Positions 49,976 through 57,524 of a DNA stretch of 64,000 nucleotides are shown here, in pieces; positions within the stretch are counted from its first letter, which is position 1; each line of letters opens with the position of its first letter. The position numbers were made by a program, and so were the translations under genes. Under the pieces are notes generated by a model, which saw only the letters and a list, made by a program, of their open reading frames with translations, searched no databases and had not been told where the DNA came from. This DNA comes from Terriglobus tenax (GTDB taxonomy: Bacteria > Acidobacteriota > Terriglobia > Terriglobales > Acidobacteriaceae): the NCBI RefSeq assembly GCF_025685395.1, contig NZ_JAGSYA010000003.1, forward strand, positions 558,001 through 622,000, given 5' to 3'.

Positions 49976-52732
49976 ATGCTGACGCTTTCCAAACCGTTGT
50001 CAGCGGGTCAGGTACGTACGTACCATGAGCGGGAGTTTGCGTCGGAGCGGCAGAACTACTGGAGCCGTAATCAGCAAGGACATAGCGAGTGGCAAGGACA
50101 GCTTGCAAGAGAGTGGGGCTTGTCTGGTCCAGTAGGCGACGAACACTTTGCGCGGCTAACTGAAGGCCAGCATCCGTTCACGCAAACGCAGATGGTGCAG
50201 CACCAGGTCTCGCGCACCTACGAAGGCAAGGATGGCAAAGACGTCACCAGCATGGAGCACCGTGCGGGATGGGATGCGACGTTCTCCGCACCCAAGTCCG
50301 TATCGCTGACCGCCTTGGTGGGCGGTGATGAGCGGGTGCGATTGGCACATCGCGACAGTGTTCGCGTGGCCTTGGGCGAGCTGGAGCATTACACGCAGGC
50401 CCGCATTGGCAATGTCCACGCGCCCGAGACGACTGGCAAATTCGCCGTAGCGACGTTCGAGCATGACACGGCCCGGCCCGTTGAAGGCTATGCCGCACCG
50501 CAGTTGCATACGCATTCTGTGATCTTCAATGTCACCGAACGCGACAATGGACAAACGCGCTCTCTGCAACCGCGTGAACTGTATGCTTCGCAGCATTTCG
50601 CCACGGCCATCTACCGGGCGGAGTTGGCAACACGGTTGCAGCAGTTGGGTTACGAGATCGAACGCGGCAAGTACGGCCAGCCGGAGATCAAAGGCTACAC
50701 GCGTGAGTATTTGGAAGCGTCGAGCCTTCGACGGGAGCAGATCAAAGATCATCTTCGGGAACAGGGATTGGATGGTGCCGGAGCCGCCCAGATTGCGGCG
50801 CGCTCCACCCGCGACAAGAAAGAATTGCTGTCGCCGGAGGAAGTCCAGCGGCAGCACCGCGAGTTGGCAGCTTCGTTCGGCCATCAGGCGGACCATGTTG
50901 TAGCAGCGGCGCGTGAGCGTAGCCAGCAACATCAGCAGGAAGGAAGCCCAGAGGTAGCTGCGCGGCAGGCCGTCACCTATGCCCGCGATCATCTCTTCGA
51001 GAAGTCTGCCGTGCAGGACCGCCGTGCTTTATACGACATCGCTTTGCAGCGCGGCATGGGTGAAGTGACCTATGGACAGGTGCGACAGGAGGTGAATCGA
51101 CGCTTTGAATCGGGTGAGTTCCGGCAGGCTCCGTCCTCTGTGCGTGGTCCGCAGATCACCACCGCCGAGATGGTCCGCACGGAACGCGAGATCGTCGCCA
51201 TCCTCGAAAATGGCAATCAGCGTGGGTACCACCATCCCATGCTCCTCGAAGGGAGGGAGCGCTTCGATACTGTGGAGCGGCACCCTGAACTAAATGCCTC
51301 GCAACGGCAAGCGGTCGAGCAGCTCTTCGCTTCGCGGGAGAAGATTGTCGGAATGGACGGTGTGGCCGGAGCTGGGAAGACAACCACACTGGCTGTAGTG
51401 CGCGAAGGTGCGGAGCGGGAGGGATACACAGTACAAGGCTTTGCTCCTACATCCCGCGCGGCACAGAAGCTTGGCGAAGCCGGAATCGAAACATCCACCC
51501 TTCAGATGCATCTTGCGCGAGGCCAGAAGCCGGATATCGGCGAGAGACGCCTGTACGTTTTGGATGAATCCTCACTTGCTTCTACAAAACAGATGCATGA
51601 GTTCCTGACACGCTTGCACCCGAACGACCGTGTATTGCTGGTGGGCGACAAGCGACAGCATGAGGCAGTCGAAGCAGGTAGACCGTTTGCGCAGTTACAG
51701 CAGGCTGGCATGAAGACGGTTTCGCTCGACCAGATCGTGCGCCAGAAAGACTCAGAGCTGAAGCAGGTTGTCGAACAGCTTGCTCAGGGTGATGTAGGTG
51801 TGGCTATTCAGAGACTAGAGCAACAGGGCCGAGTACATGAGTTCAAAGGGCGGGAAGAGCGGATCGAAGCCATTGCGAAGGAGTATGCCAGGAGCCCTGA
51901 AAACACCTTGGTTGTTTCTCCCGACAACCGTTCGCGCATGGAGATCAATCAGGTCATTCATGCAGAGTTGCAGGTGCGCGGCATTGTGAACCACGACGAG
52001 CACACCGTGCGAACGCTGGTGCCGCGACAGGAGCTTACCGGTGCGGCCCGCACCTGGGCGGAGAACTATGAAGTCGGTGATATTGTCCGCTACAGCCGCG
52101 CGTCGAAAGAAACCGGCATCGGCAAAGGCGAGTATGCTCGCGTGACCGATGTGGACGCGCGTAGTAACCATGTGACTGTGAAGACCAAGGACGGAATCGA
52201 GCGAAGCTACGATCCACGTCGGCAGTCCGGCGTCTCTGTCTATCGAGAAGAAGAGCGTGCCTTTTCCGTAGGAGACCGCGTACAGTTCACCGCTCCCGCG
52301 AATGAGTTGAAGGTCGCGAACCGTGAACTGGCGACAGTCGAGCGGATCGAGGATGGACGGATGAGTCTGCGCATGGACGATGGACGGAATGTCCAGATCG
52401 ATCCTGCCAAGCATCCGCATCTCGATCATGGCTACGCAGTGACCAGTCATTCCAGCCAGGGACAGACCGCAGACCGGGTGCTGGTCCATGTCGATACCGA
52501 GCTTGCTGCCAAAGACCTTCTGAACAACCGCATGGCCTATGTAGCTGTCTCGCGCGGCGCAGAGGATGCGCAGCTCTTCACCAATGACCGTAGCAAGCTG
52601 GGGCAAGCACTCGGACGGGACGTGTCGCAGCAGAGTGCCCATGTCCCAGAAGCCAAGCTGGAAAAGAGCACTGGGATAGAGACCCCGGAGATGAAGCAAG
52701 ACATCGGATACGGTCACGGCATTTCGATGTAA
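49976..52732 (+). CDS. MobF-family relaxase/helicase (TrwC/TraI type)
   Basis: 918 residues. The relaxase domain (1-300) has candidate catalytic tyrosines Tyr16 and Tyr28 and the histidine metal cluster His163, His178 and His180 (FEHDTARP, PQLHTHSVIFN). SAPKSVSLTAL is another TrwC-family block. The C-terminal RecD-like helicase carries Walker A VAGAGKTTTLAVV (about 463-475), LYVLDESSLAS, LVGDKRQHEAVEAGRPF and GYAVTSHSSQGQTADRVLV. It should nick oriT and unwind the transferred strand. Together with the coupling protein it makes the element mobilisable. Confidence 0.95.
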   Translation: MLTLSKPLSAGQVRTYHEREFASERQNYWSRNQQGHSEWQGQLAREWGLSGPVGDEHFARLTEGQHPFTQTQMVQHQVSRTYEGKDGKDVTSMEHRAGWDATFSAPKSVSLTALVGGDERVRLAHRDSVRVALGELEHYTQARIGNVHAPETTGKFAVATFEHDTARPVEGYAAPQLHTHSVIFNVTERDNGQTRSLQPRELYASQHFATAIYRAELATRLQQLGYEIERGKYGQPEIKGYTREYLEASSLRREQIKDHLREQGLDGAGAAQIAARSTRDKKELLSPEEVQRQHRELAASFGHQADHVVAAARERSQQHQQEGSPEVAARQAVTYARDHLFEKSAVQDRRALYDIALQRGMGEVTYGQVRQEVNRRFESGEFRQAPSSVRGPQITTAEMVRTEREIVAILENGNQRGYHHPMLLEGRERFDTVERHPELNASQRQAVEQLFASREKIVGMDGVAGAGKTTTLAVVREGAEREGYTVQGFAPTSRAAQKLGEAGIETSTLQMHLARGQKPDIGERRLYVLDESSLASTKQMHEFLTRLHPNDRVLLVGDKRQHEAVEAGRPFAQLQQAGMKTVSLDQIVRQKDSELKQVVEQLAQGDVGVAIQRLEQQGRVHEFKGREERIEAIAKEYARSPENTLVVSPDNRSRMEINQVIHAELQVRGIVNHDEHTVRTLVPRQELTGAARTWAENYEVGDIVRYSRASKETGIGKGEYARVTDVDARSNHVTVKTKDGIERSYDPRRQSGVSVYREEERAFSVGDRVQFTAPANELKVANRELATVERIEDGRMSLRMDDGRNVQIDPAKHPHLDHGYAVTSHSSQGQTADRVLVHVDTELAAKDLLNNRMAYVAVSRGAEDAQLFTNDRSKLGQALGRDVSQQSAHVPEAKLEKSTGIETPEMKQDIGYGHGISM

Positions 52733-52784
52733 CTCACACTGGGAGCTCGTATATCGCCCGCCTCTCGTCGTGGGTGCGAGCAGG

Positions 52785-53066
52785 CTATTTGGTCTTCTTA
52801 GGCGTTACCTTCCTGACAGCCGACTTCTTAACGGGTGCCTTTTGGGGGCCCGTTTCCTTTCGTGGCCTTCCAATGGGCATAGGTGTAAAGGCTTCAACCT
52901 CTGATCTAAGCACTAGCATCCGGCCACCGATTTTGCGTGCACTCAATCGCTCGCGCGCAATAAGTTTGGCGATGGCTTGCTTGGACACTCCACGTATTCG
53001 CGCAGCTTCAGATTGGGAAATCCAAGCGTCAAGGTTTTCTTCAACATTTATGGTTGACGACGACAC
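52785..53066 (-). CDS. Small HTH (excisionase-type) DNA-binding protein
   Basis: 93 residues. WISQSEAARIRGVSKQAIAK and the following RLSARKIGGRMLVLRSEVEAF make an excisionase/MerR-like winged HTH of the helix-turn-helix 17 kind. The C-terminal 25 residues are very basic (KKSAVRKVTPKKTK), which would add non-specific DNA binding. It could be the directionality factor of the element, but it lies far from the integrase, so regulation of the transfer genes is also possible. Confidence 0.7.
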   Translation of the reverse strand: MSSSTINVEENLDAWISQSEAARIRGVSKQAIAKLIARERLSARKIGGRMLVLRSEVEAFTPMPIGRPRKETGPQKAPVKKSAVRKVTPKKTK

Positions 53067-53184
53067 CTATTTTAGTTATTCTCCTTACTAGTTAATGGTC
53101 ACGGTTCCACTATAGCCGCGACGACGCACCCTCGTGCGCCTCGGCAACCCCTTGTTTCTAAATAGGTCTCTCAGGAGGTCTCCG

Positions 53185-53931
53185 ATGAAATGGGATTTTC
53201 GGCACCATCTGCTCTTGCAGATTGAAATGTTGCGGGGAGAACTCTCGCATCAGGAGTTAAGCAAGCGGCTCGGCGATATCCACGAACGCTGTCTGGCACG
53301 GTATATCGCTGGAAAGTCCCATCTGACTGAACGGGACTTCAACGAAATCGCCAAAGCATTAGGTGTGGGCTCCGATGTGTTGGCGCGGACATGGGCGTCC
53401 TCGCTTGGACTTTCTGTTTCCGGCGATGCGGTGACTTCGATGGTTCACGAGGCGCACATGCGATGGCTGAAATCCTCCCGCATCCACGGTGTTCCAAGCA
53501 GCCCTTCGCCCATGGCAATCATCCGGGCGAAGTATTCCGATCAGCTTTCTTGGAAGACGCCTCCTCTCTGGTTCGGGGCTCGTCGTGCGGAATGCAAGAG
53601 AAAGGGCACTCCTGAAGAACATGCGAGATTTGCACGCGCCTACGCGATGCTGATCGAGTCCGTGCATGGAGGTCTGTCTGCCCGTGAGATTGGCGCTATG
53701 CGCGGGATCAGCGCCAGCCGAGCAACGTACTTGATGGTGTGTGCTGCCTACAGATGGGCGGATAGCAAGAAGATCGACCTCCTATGTCGCTCTGTGCCAT
53801 TCAAGAATGAAGCCCTCTTCGTGAAGCAGCTCTATGCAGGGCTAGAGTTCTTCGCTCAGCAAAAGTTTCATGAGCTCGCGAAGGAAGCCAGGGCAGCGAG
53901 AGCAGCAGGCAACAACAAGGATTCTCTATGA
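53185..53931 (+). CDS. Hypothetical HTH protein
   Basis: 248 residues from the ATG with AGGAGG upstream (53173-53178); an in-frame start at 53134 was rejected. Residues 18-60 read as an XRE-like HTH (HQELSKRLGDIHERCLARYI). A second HTH-like segment appears near residues 180-205 (SARDIGAM-like GLSAREIGAMRGISASRATYL). I recognise no named family. It starts a compact run of three small genes and overlaps the next by four bases. It may regulate transfer. Confidence 0.6.
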   Translation: MKWDFRHHLLLQIEMLRGELSHQELSKRLGDIHERCLARYIAGKSHLTERDFNEIAKALGVGSDVLARTWASSLGLSVSGDAVTSMVHEAHMRWLKSSRIHGVPSSPSPMAIIRAKYSDQLSWKTPPLWFGARRAECKRKGTPEEHARFARAYAMLIESVHGGLSAREIGAMRGISASRATYLMVCAAYRWADSKKIDLLCRSVPFKNEALFVKQLYAGLEFFAQQKFHELAKEARAARAAGNNKDSL

Positions 53932-54239
53932 TGTCGCGGACGAATCCTGCCGCCTTTCAGCGGTATGTGAAGGAACATCAACGCTGCCTGGGCGTGGCAG
54001 TCTACGAGGCGCGTACGGAGAAAGGCTTGTCGCTGGAGGAACTGGCGAAGCGCGCAAAGATGTCCACACGATGGCTGAAGAAGTACGAGGCCAACCAGAT
54101 TCATACCAACTACTCGATTGGGAGGCTGGATCGGATCGCTCAGGCACTTGGTGCGGACTTGGTCGATATCTATAGCCGGGCAGGTGAGTTGACAGGGCCA
54201 CCACCGTGGATCACGAGGGAGGTCCCGAATGAGCGCTAA
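53928..54239 (+). CDS. XRE-family HTH protein
   Basis: 103 residues. A typical XRE helix-turn-helix covers about residues 22-78: ARTEKGLSLEELAKRAKMST, then YEANQIHTNYSIGRLDRIAQ. It overlaps the preceding gene by four bases and the next gene by eleven, so all three are translated together. Likely a transcriptional regulator of the element. Confidence 0.75.
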   Translation: MMSRTNPAAFQRYVKEHQRCLGVAVYEARTEKGLSLEELAKRAKMSTRWLKKYEANQIHTNYSIGRLDRIAQALGADLVDIYSRAGELTGPPPWITREVPNER

Positions 54240-54510
54240 ACCGAAACGTGCTGTCGTGGTACTTAACGAAGCTGCAGGAAAGCAGATACGCCAGCTCTCT
54301 CTGTCAGAGCCATACCCAAAGGCTCACGACATCTATCTGTCGATTGAGTTCGAGGATGGGACAGAGACGCTGATCGAGATTGCGTGCGTTCCATGTTTTG
54401 GGATCAATCATCTGATTCGGGATGCTGCGGGGGAGTTGCAGCCAACGAAAGAGCGGGTGGAAGGAACGATCAAAGAGCTTGTGAGGAAGTGGGATCATGA
54501 GGAACCGTGA
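54229..54510 (+). CDS. Small hypothetical protein of the element
   Basis: 93 residues without a recognisable domain. A beta-rich middle (DIYLSIEFEDGTETLIEIAC) and a helical C-terminus can be seen. It starts inside the end of the XRE gene, so it belongs to the same operon. It might be a partner of that regulator, which is inference from position. Confidence 0.55.
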   Translation: MSAKPKRAVVVLNEAAGKQIRQLSLSEPYPKAHDIYLSIEFEDGTETLIEIACVPCFGINHLIRDAAGELQPTKERVEGTIKELVRKWDHEEP

Positions 54511-54874
54511 ACCGCTGTCGTAGGAGCGTGCGTCGTTCTCTTGGTCGGAGGAAGTTTCCTCCGCGCTGCAACCGCTTCGCGTTCTTCGCTTCCACCTCTG
54601 CGGGCCGTTCCTTCCCGCAGCGCCCTCCCTATAGTTCTTGTACGCTGACGCGCACTGAATAAGGAATCCACGCATTGCTAAGGGGTCTCCCCTCGCGCAC
54701 TGCAAGGACATTCGCCCTGAAGGGTTTTGGCTCCCCCGCAGGCGGTCCCCCCAAAAAGCTTCGCTCGAAGACCTTTCCGTTTGCTACCCCCGCCTTCGCC
54801 AGGAGGCGTTCGGCATGTACATGCCGCGTTCAACGCGGACGTGCAAAAGCAAATGCCGACAAGGAGCCAACACC
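54511..54874. other. Gap upstream of the antirestriction gene
   Basis: About 360 bases, pyrimidine-rich in parts, with no gene I can support. It includes a perfect 16-bp palindrome CGGCATGTACATGCCG (54811-54826) about 50 bases before the start of the ArdC-like gene, a possible operator. Confidence 0.45.
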
Positions 54875-55780
54875 ATGAGCACCACAGCAAACACCGCAAT
54901 CCTCAAAACCAAAGAGCAGCCCAAGACCGCCCGCGAAGTCATCGCGGAGAACGTGCAGTTTCTCATCGAGCAACTGGAGGCCGGGCATTCCGAAGCACTC
55001 ACCGACTACCTCAACGCCATGAGCCGGTTTCACAACTACTCGCTTGGCAACATCCTTGAAATCGCACGGCAGCGACCGGATGCAACCCGCGTAGCTGGCT
55101 TCTGGACATGGAAGAACTTAGGCCGTTCCGTAAAGAAAGGCGAGAAGGGCATCCGCATCCTTGCGCCCATCATTGGCGTTCGCCGGAAGAAAGATGCCGA
55201 AGCCGAGAAGGACATCACCAAGCAAAACACCGCTGTGCTATGTGGCTTTCGTTCGACGTATGTTTTCGATGTCTCGCAGACGGACGGCGCAGATCTGCCC
55301 GACATGCAACAAGTATCCGGCGATCCCAGCGAGAACTCAGAACGTCTGGCCGCTTTCGTTCGGTCACGCGGCATCACCCTTGTCTATAACGCCAATATTG
55401 CCCCGGCGCTTGGCATGAGCTACGGCGGGCGTATTGCAATCTTGCCAGGACAGTCGAAAGCTGAAGAGTTTTCAACGCTGGTACACGAGACGGCGCACGA
55501 ACTGCTGCACAAGGCAGAGCGCAGGACAGCTACCACCAAGTCCGTGCGTGAGACTGAGGCGGAGGCCGTTGCCTTTGTTGTGGGCAAGGCCGTTGGCTTG
55601 GTGACAGGTACGGCGTCCGCCGACTACATCCACCTGTACCACGGCAATGCATCACTGCTGGCCGAATCACTGGAAGTCATTCAGAAGACGGCAGCGGTCA
55701 TCCTTGCCGCACTGGAGCCGACCATTGAAGAGGAGAGCGATACAGCCGCCACCGACGAATTCGAGGAGGTGGCGGCATGA
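54875..55780 (+). CDS. ArdC-like antirestriction protein
   Basis: 301 residues from the ATG at 54875, preceded by AAGGAG (54861-54866). The N-terminal ssDNA-binding domain (about 15-130) shows YLNAMSRFHNYSLGNILEI, TRVAGFWTWKNLGRSV and KKGEKGIRILAPI. The C-terminal zinc metallopeptidase domain carries LVHETAHELLHKAERR (HExxH) and a downstream ETEAEAVAFVV glutamate. ArdC proteins protect incoming single-stranded DNA from restriction during conjugation. Its presence fits a conjugally mobilised element that meets restriction systems in new hosts. Confidence 0.88.
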   Translation: MSTTANTAILKTKEQPKTAREVIAENVQFLIEQLEAGHSEALTDYLNAMSRFHNYSLGNILEIARQRPDATRVAGFWTWKNLGRSVKKGEKGIRILAPIIGVRRKKDAEAEKDITKQNTAVLCGFRSTYVFDVSQTDGADLPDMQQVSGDPSENSERLAAFVRSRGITLVYNANIAPALGMSYGGRIAILPGQSKAEEFSTLVHETAHELLHKAERRTATTKSVRETEAEAVAFVVGKAVGLVTGTASADYIHLYHGNASLLAESLEVIQKTAAVILAALEPTIEEESDTAATDEFEEVAA

Positions 55781-56190
55781 AGATCATTCTCAACATCCTC
55801 AAGAAAGCCGGAGGTTGGCGACCGAACCTCTATATCAAAATCGAGAACCCGCCCTATTTGCCGTTGGTCATCGAGGGAATGCCGGAGTCAGGCCCACTCG
55901 GTCTCCCTGCGCTGGCAGTCGCCCACTATGGCGAACAGAACGGCGACGCCATGCGCGACCCGGAAATGTGTTTCGAGCTTGGTCTCGCAGGAGGCGCACA
56001 CCTGATTCCGTACTTTTGGCGAAATGACTCTGTAGCAGTAGAGCAGGTCTCACGTGCCATCATCCGTGACCACTACGTCGCTCTTCTCGAATTGCAGAAG
56101 CGACACGAGAAGTTGGCGGAGATATGGGACAACAACCTGCGCTTGCAGGGCTACGAAGACGCTTTCACGAGCAAATGCATTCTCGGCTAA
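55777..56190 (+). CDS. DUF6908-like small protein of mobile elements
   Basis: 137 residues. KIILNILKKAGGWRPNLYIK at the start, IENPPYLPLVIEG, and AVAHYGEQNGDAMRDPEMCF in the middle match a short conserved protein often found next to ArdC-like genes on plasmids and integrative elements (DUF6908, from memory). Its function is unknown. It starts four bases before the antirestriction stop, so it is co-translated with it. The operon ends at a terminator 14 bases downstream. Confidence 0.65.
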   Translation: MKIILNILKKAGGWRPNLYIKIENPPYLPLVIEGMPESGPLGLPALAVAHYGEQNGDAMRDPEMCFELGLAGGAHLIPYFWRNDSVAVEQVSRAIIRDHYVALLELQKRHEKLAEIWDNNLRLQGYEDAFTSKCILG

Positions 56191-56203
56191 TAAGGGCAAT
56201 GGG

Positions 56204-56230
56204 GAGGCCGCGAATCTGCGGCCTCTTCTT
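56204..56230 (+). terminator. Terminator after the antirestriction operon
   Basis: GAGGCCGC (56204-56211), loop GAATCT, GCGGCCTC (56218-56225), then TTCTT. Confidence 0.8.
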
Positions 56231-56249
56231 AGCGCGCACTCATCGCGCG

Positions 56250-56279
56250 GCAGGGAGAAACCCGCCGGTTTCTCCCTGC
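56250..56279. repeat. Perfect 13-bp-stem hairpin
   Basis: GCAGGGAGAAACC (56250-56262) pairs exactly with 56267-56279 around CGCC. No T-run follows. It lies about 100 bases before the tRNA-Leu gene. Confidence 0.6.
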
Positions 56280-56382
56280 ACCCATTTCCGACTGTCTTCC
56301 GGCCCCCGCTCGTCGGCTGCGCGATGGAAGAGACGCTCAGAGCGCGCATCGGCTCATAGTACTGCGGTACAATCTAGAGGAT

Positions 56383-56469
56383 GGCCGAGTGGTGAAATTG
56401 GCAGCCACAGCAGACTCAAAATCTGCCGAAGGCAACTTCGTGTCGGTTCGAGTCCGACCTCGGCCACCA
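56383..56469 (+). tRNA. tRNA-Leu (anticodon CAA), complete
   Basis: 87 bases with acceptor GGCCGAG/CTCGGCC, discriminator A and encoded CCA, D arm, anticodon stem GCAGA/TCTGC with loop CTCAAAA, a long variable arm (class II) and T arm GTCGG-TTCGAGT-CCGAC. Its acceptor and anticodon stems differ from the broken tRNA-Leu at 31037, so it is not the missing half of that gene but a separate gene with the same anticodon. Confidence 0.95.
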
Positions 56470-56612
56470 TCCCTTCCACATCCTTTTCGACACCGACGCC
56501 AGATGTAGATTTAGCAGCCTCACGCTACAGCTTCAAACGTGAAAGATTTCCGTCTGAAAACCACGTTGTCATCTCTGCTGTGGGATCGAACAGGTATATA
56601 AATCGTCCCCAA

Positions 56613-57524
56613 TCATCTGTCAGCTCTCCCAAGATGAAGGTCTTGCCGCGTCAGGTTTGGGCGCGCTCCAAGACGTCTCCAGCCAGGGGGCAGACTCTTA
56701 AAAAGACGCTTCTGTGAAGATGTCGGCGCAGCAAGCTGAGCGTCATCCAAGCTCTGCACAGGAAGGCTGATCACTTGAGTAGCAAACATATCATTTCCGT
56801 CATGTCGATAGACAGTACGACGCCACGGCTCATAGTAGGGAGATACGGCAATGGAACCGCCAAAGAAACCTGTATTGCAAATGACCATATTGCAATACAT
56901 GGTGCGAGCTAGCGATTCCGCATGGTGTCTAAATGATTCGGTGTCCTGGTTGTATGCAATAACGAACATGTGATGCACTCGGCCTTGATACAGCAACGCT
57001 CTTTCAAGGTCCATTAAGTCGTAACATATGGACACACCGAAGTCTCCGATATCATCGGACCTGAAGAGCCACAGCTTAGGGTCACCTCTGAACCTCCATC
57101 CCGATTGTTGTAACTTCGCATGCTCCCCCGGCGCAGGGAACGTTTTCCCTATATTCACAAATGCTGGCACTTTCGGCGGGATACTCCTTCTCGATGCAGG
57201 AACCATAACCATTGCTTCATTCCATACGGTTTTGGTTTCGTGCTCGATCTTATAATCAAGTCCCGCGATAACTATGCTTCCCAATGAAGCAGCGGCTGTT
57301 CTTAAACTGTTAATTTGACCTCGAGGCAGTGCAAGCTCAGGTAAAAGGACAATATCGGGAGTTGGTGACAAGGCAGAAAAGCTGCGGAAGGCACTCCTGA
57401 TGTCTTCCCAAGTGCTCTCTTGCTCATCAGTGGTCATGCGTGGTCCCGCTTTCCATGCTGAGCGGGCATCGACGTTTGTCTGAACTAAGCCTACACGCAT
57501 ATATTCCACGTATCTTTTTGGCAT
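56613..57524 (-). CDS. Nitrilase/carbon-nitrogen hydrolase partner of the reverse transcriptase
   Basis: 303 residues of the nitrilase superfamily. The Glu-Lys-Cys triad can be placed: Glu63 in LLPELALP, Lys127 in NIGKTFPAPGEH and Cys167 in VSICYDLMD. The enzymes cut C-N bonds; no substrate is evident here. Its ATG overlaps the reverse transcriptase stop by one base, so both are translated together. In DRT1-type (UG1) defence reverse transcriptases a nitrilase is fused to the reverse transcriptase, and in related UG lineages it is a separate gene, as here. It probably acts as effector or signal enzyme of the system. Confidence 0.88.
   Translation of the reverse strand: MPKRYVEYMRVGLVQTNVDARSAWKAGPRMTTDEQESTWEDIRSAFRSFSALSPTPDIVLLPELALPRGQINSLRTAAASLGSIVIAGLDYKIEHETKTVWNEAMVMVPASRRSIPPKVPAFVNIGKTFPAPGEHAKLQQSGWRFRGDPKLWLFRSDDIGDFGVSICYDLMDLERALLYQGRVHHMFVIAYNQDTESFRHHAESLARTMYCNMVICNTGFFGGSIAVSPYYEPWRRTVYRHDGNDMFATQVISLPVQSLDDAQLAAPTSSQKRLFKSLPPGWRRLGARPNLTRQDLHLGRADR

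Larger units (their letters stand above)
31078..56469. mobile_element. Integrative mobilisable element carrying defence genes (right border unresolved)
   Basis: A tyrosine recombinase gene lies next to a truncated tRNA-Leu, followed by defence cargo, MobC-like protein, coupling protein, MobF relaxase, HTH regulators and an ArdC-like antirestriction protein. No mating-pair (VirB/Trb) genes are visible. The right end given here is the complete tRNA-Leu at 56383-56469, the last feature clearly tied to the element. The missing 3' half of the broken tRNA was not found in the window, so the true end may lie beyond base 64000. Confidence 0.7.

Noticed and set aside
56413-56423. Simple right attachment site (attR) formed by GACTCAAAATC in the second tRNA-Leu
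   Set aside because: The shared 11 bases are expected between any two tRNA-Leu(CAA) genes. Joining the left half at 31037 to the right half at 56424 gives mismatched acceptor and anticodon stems, so this is not the original gene's other half.
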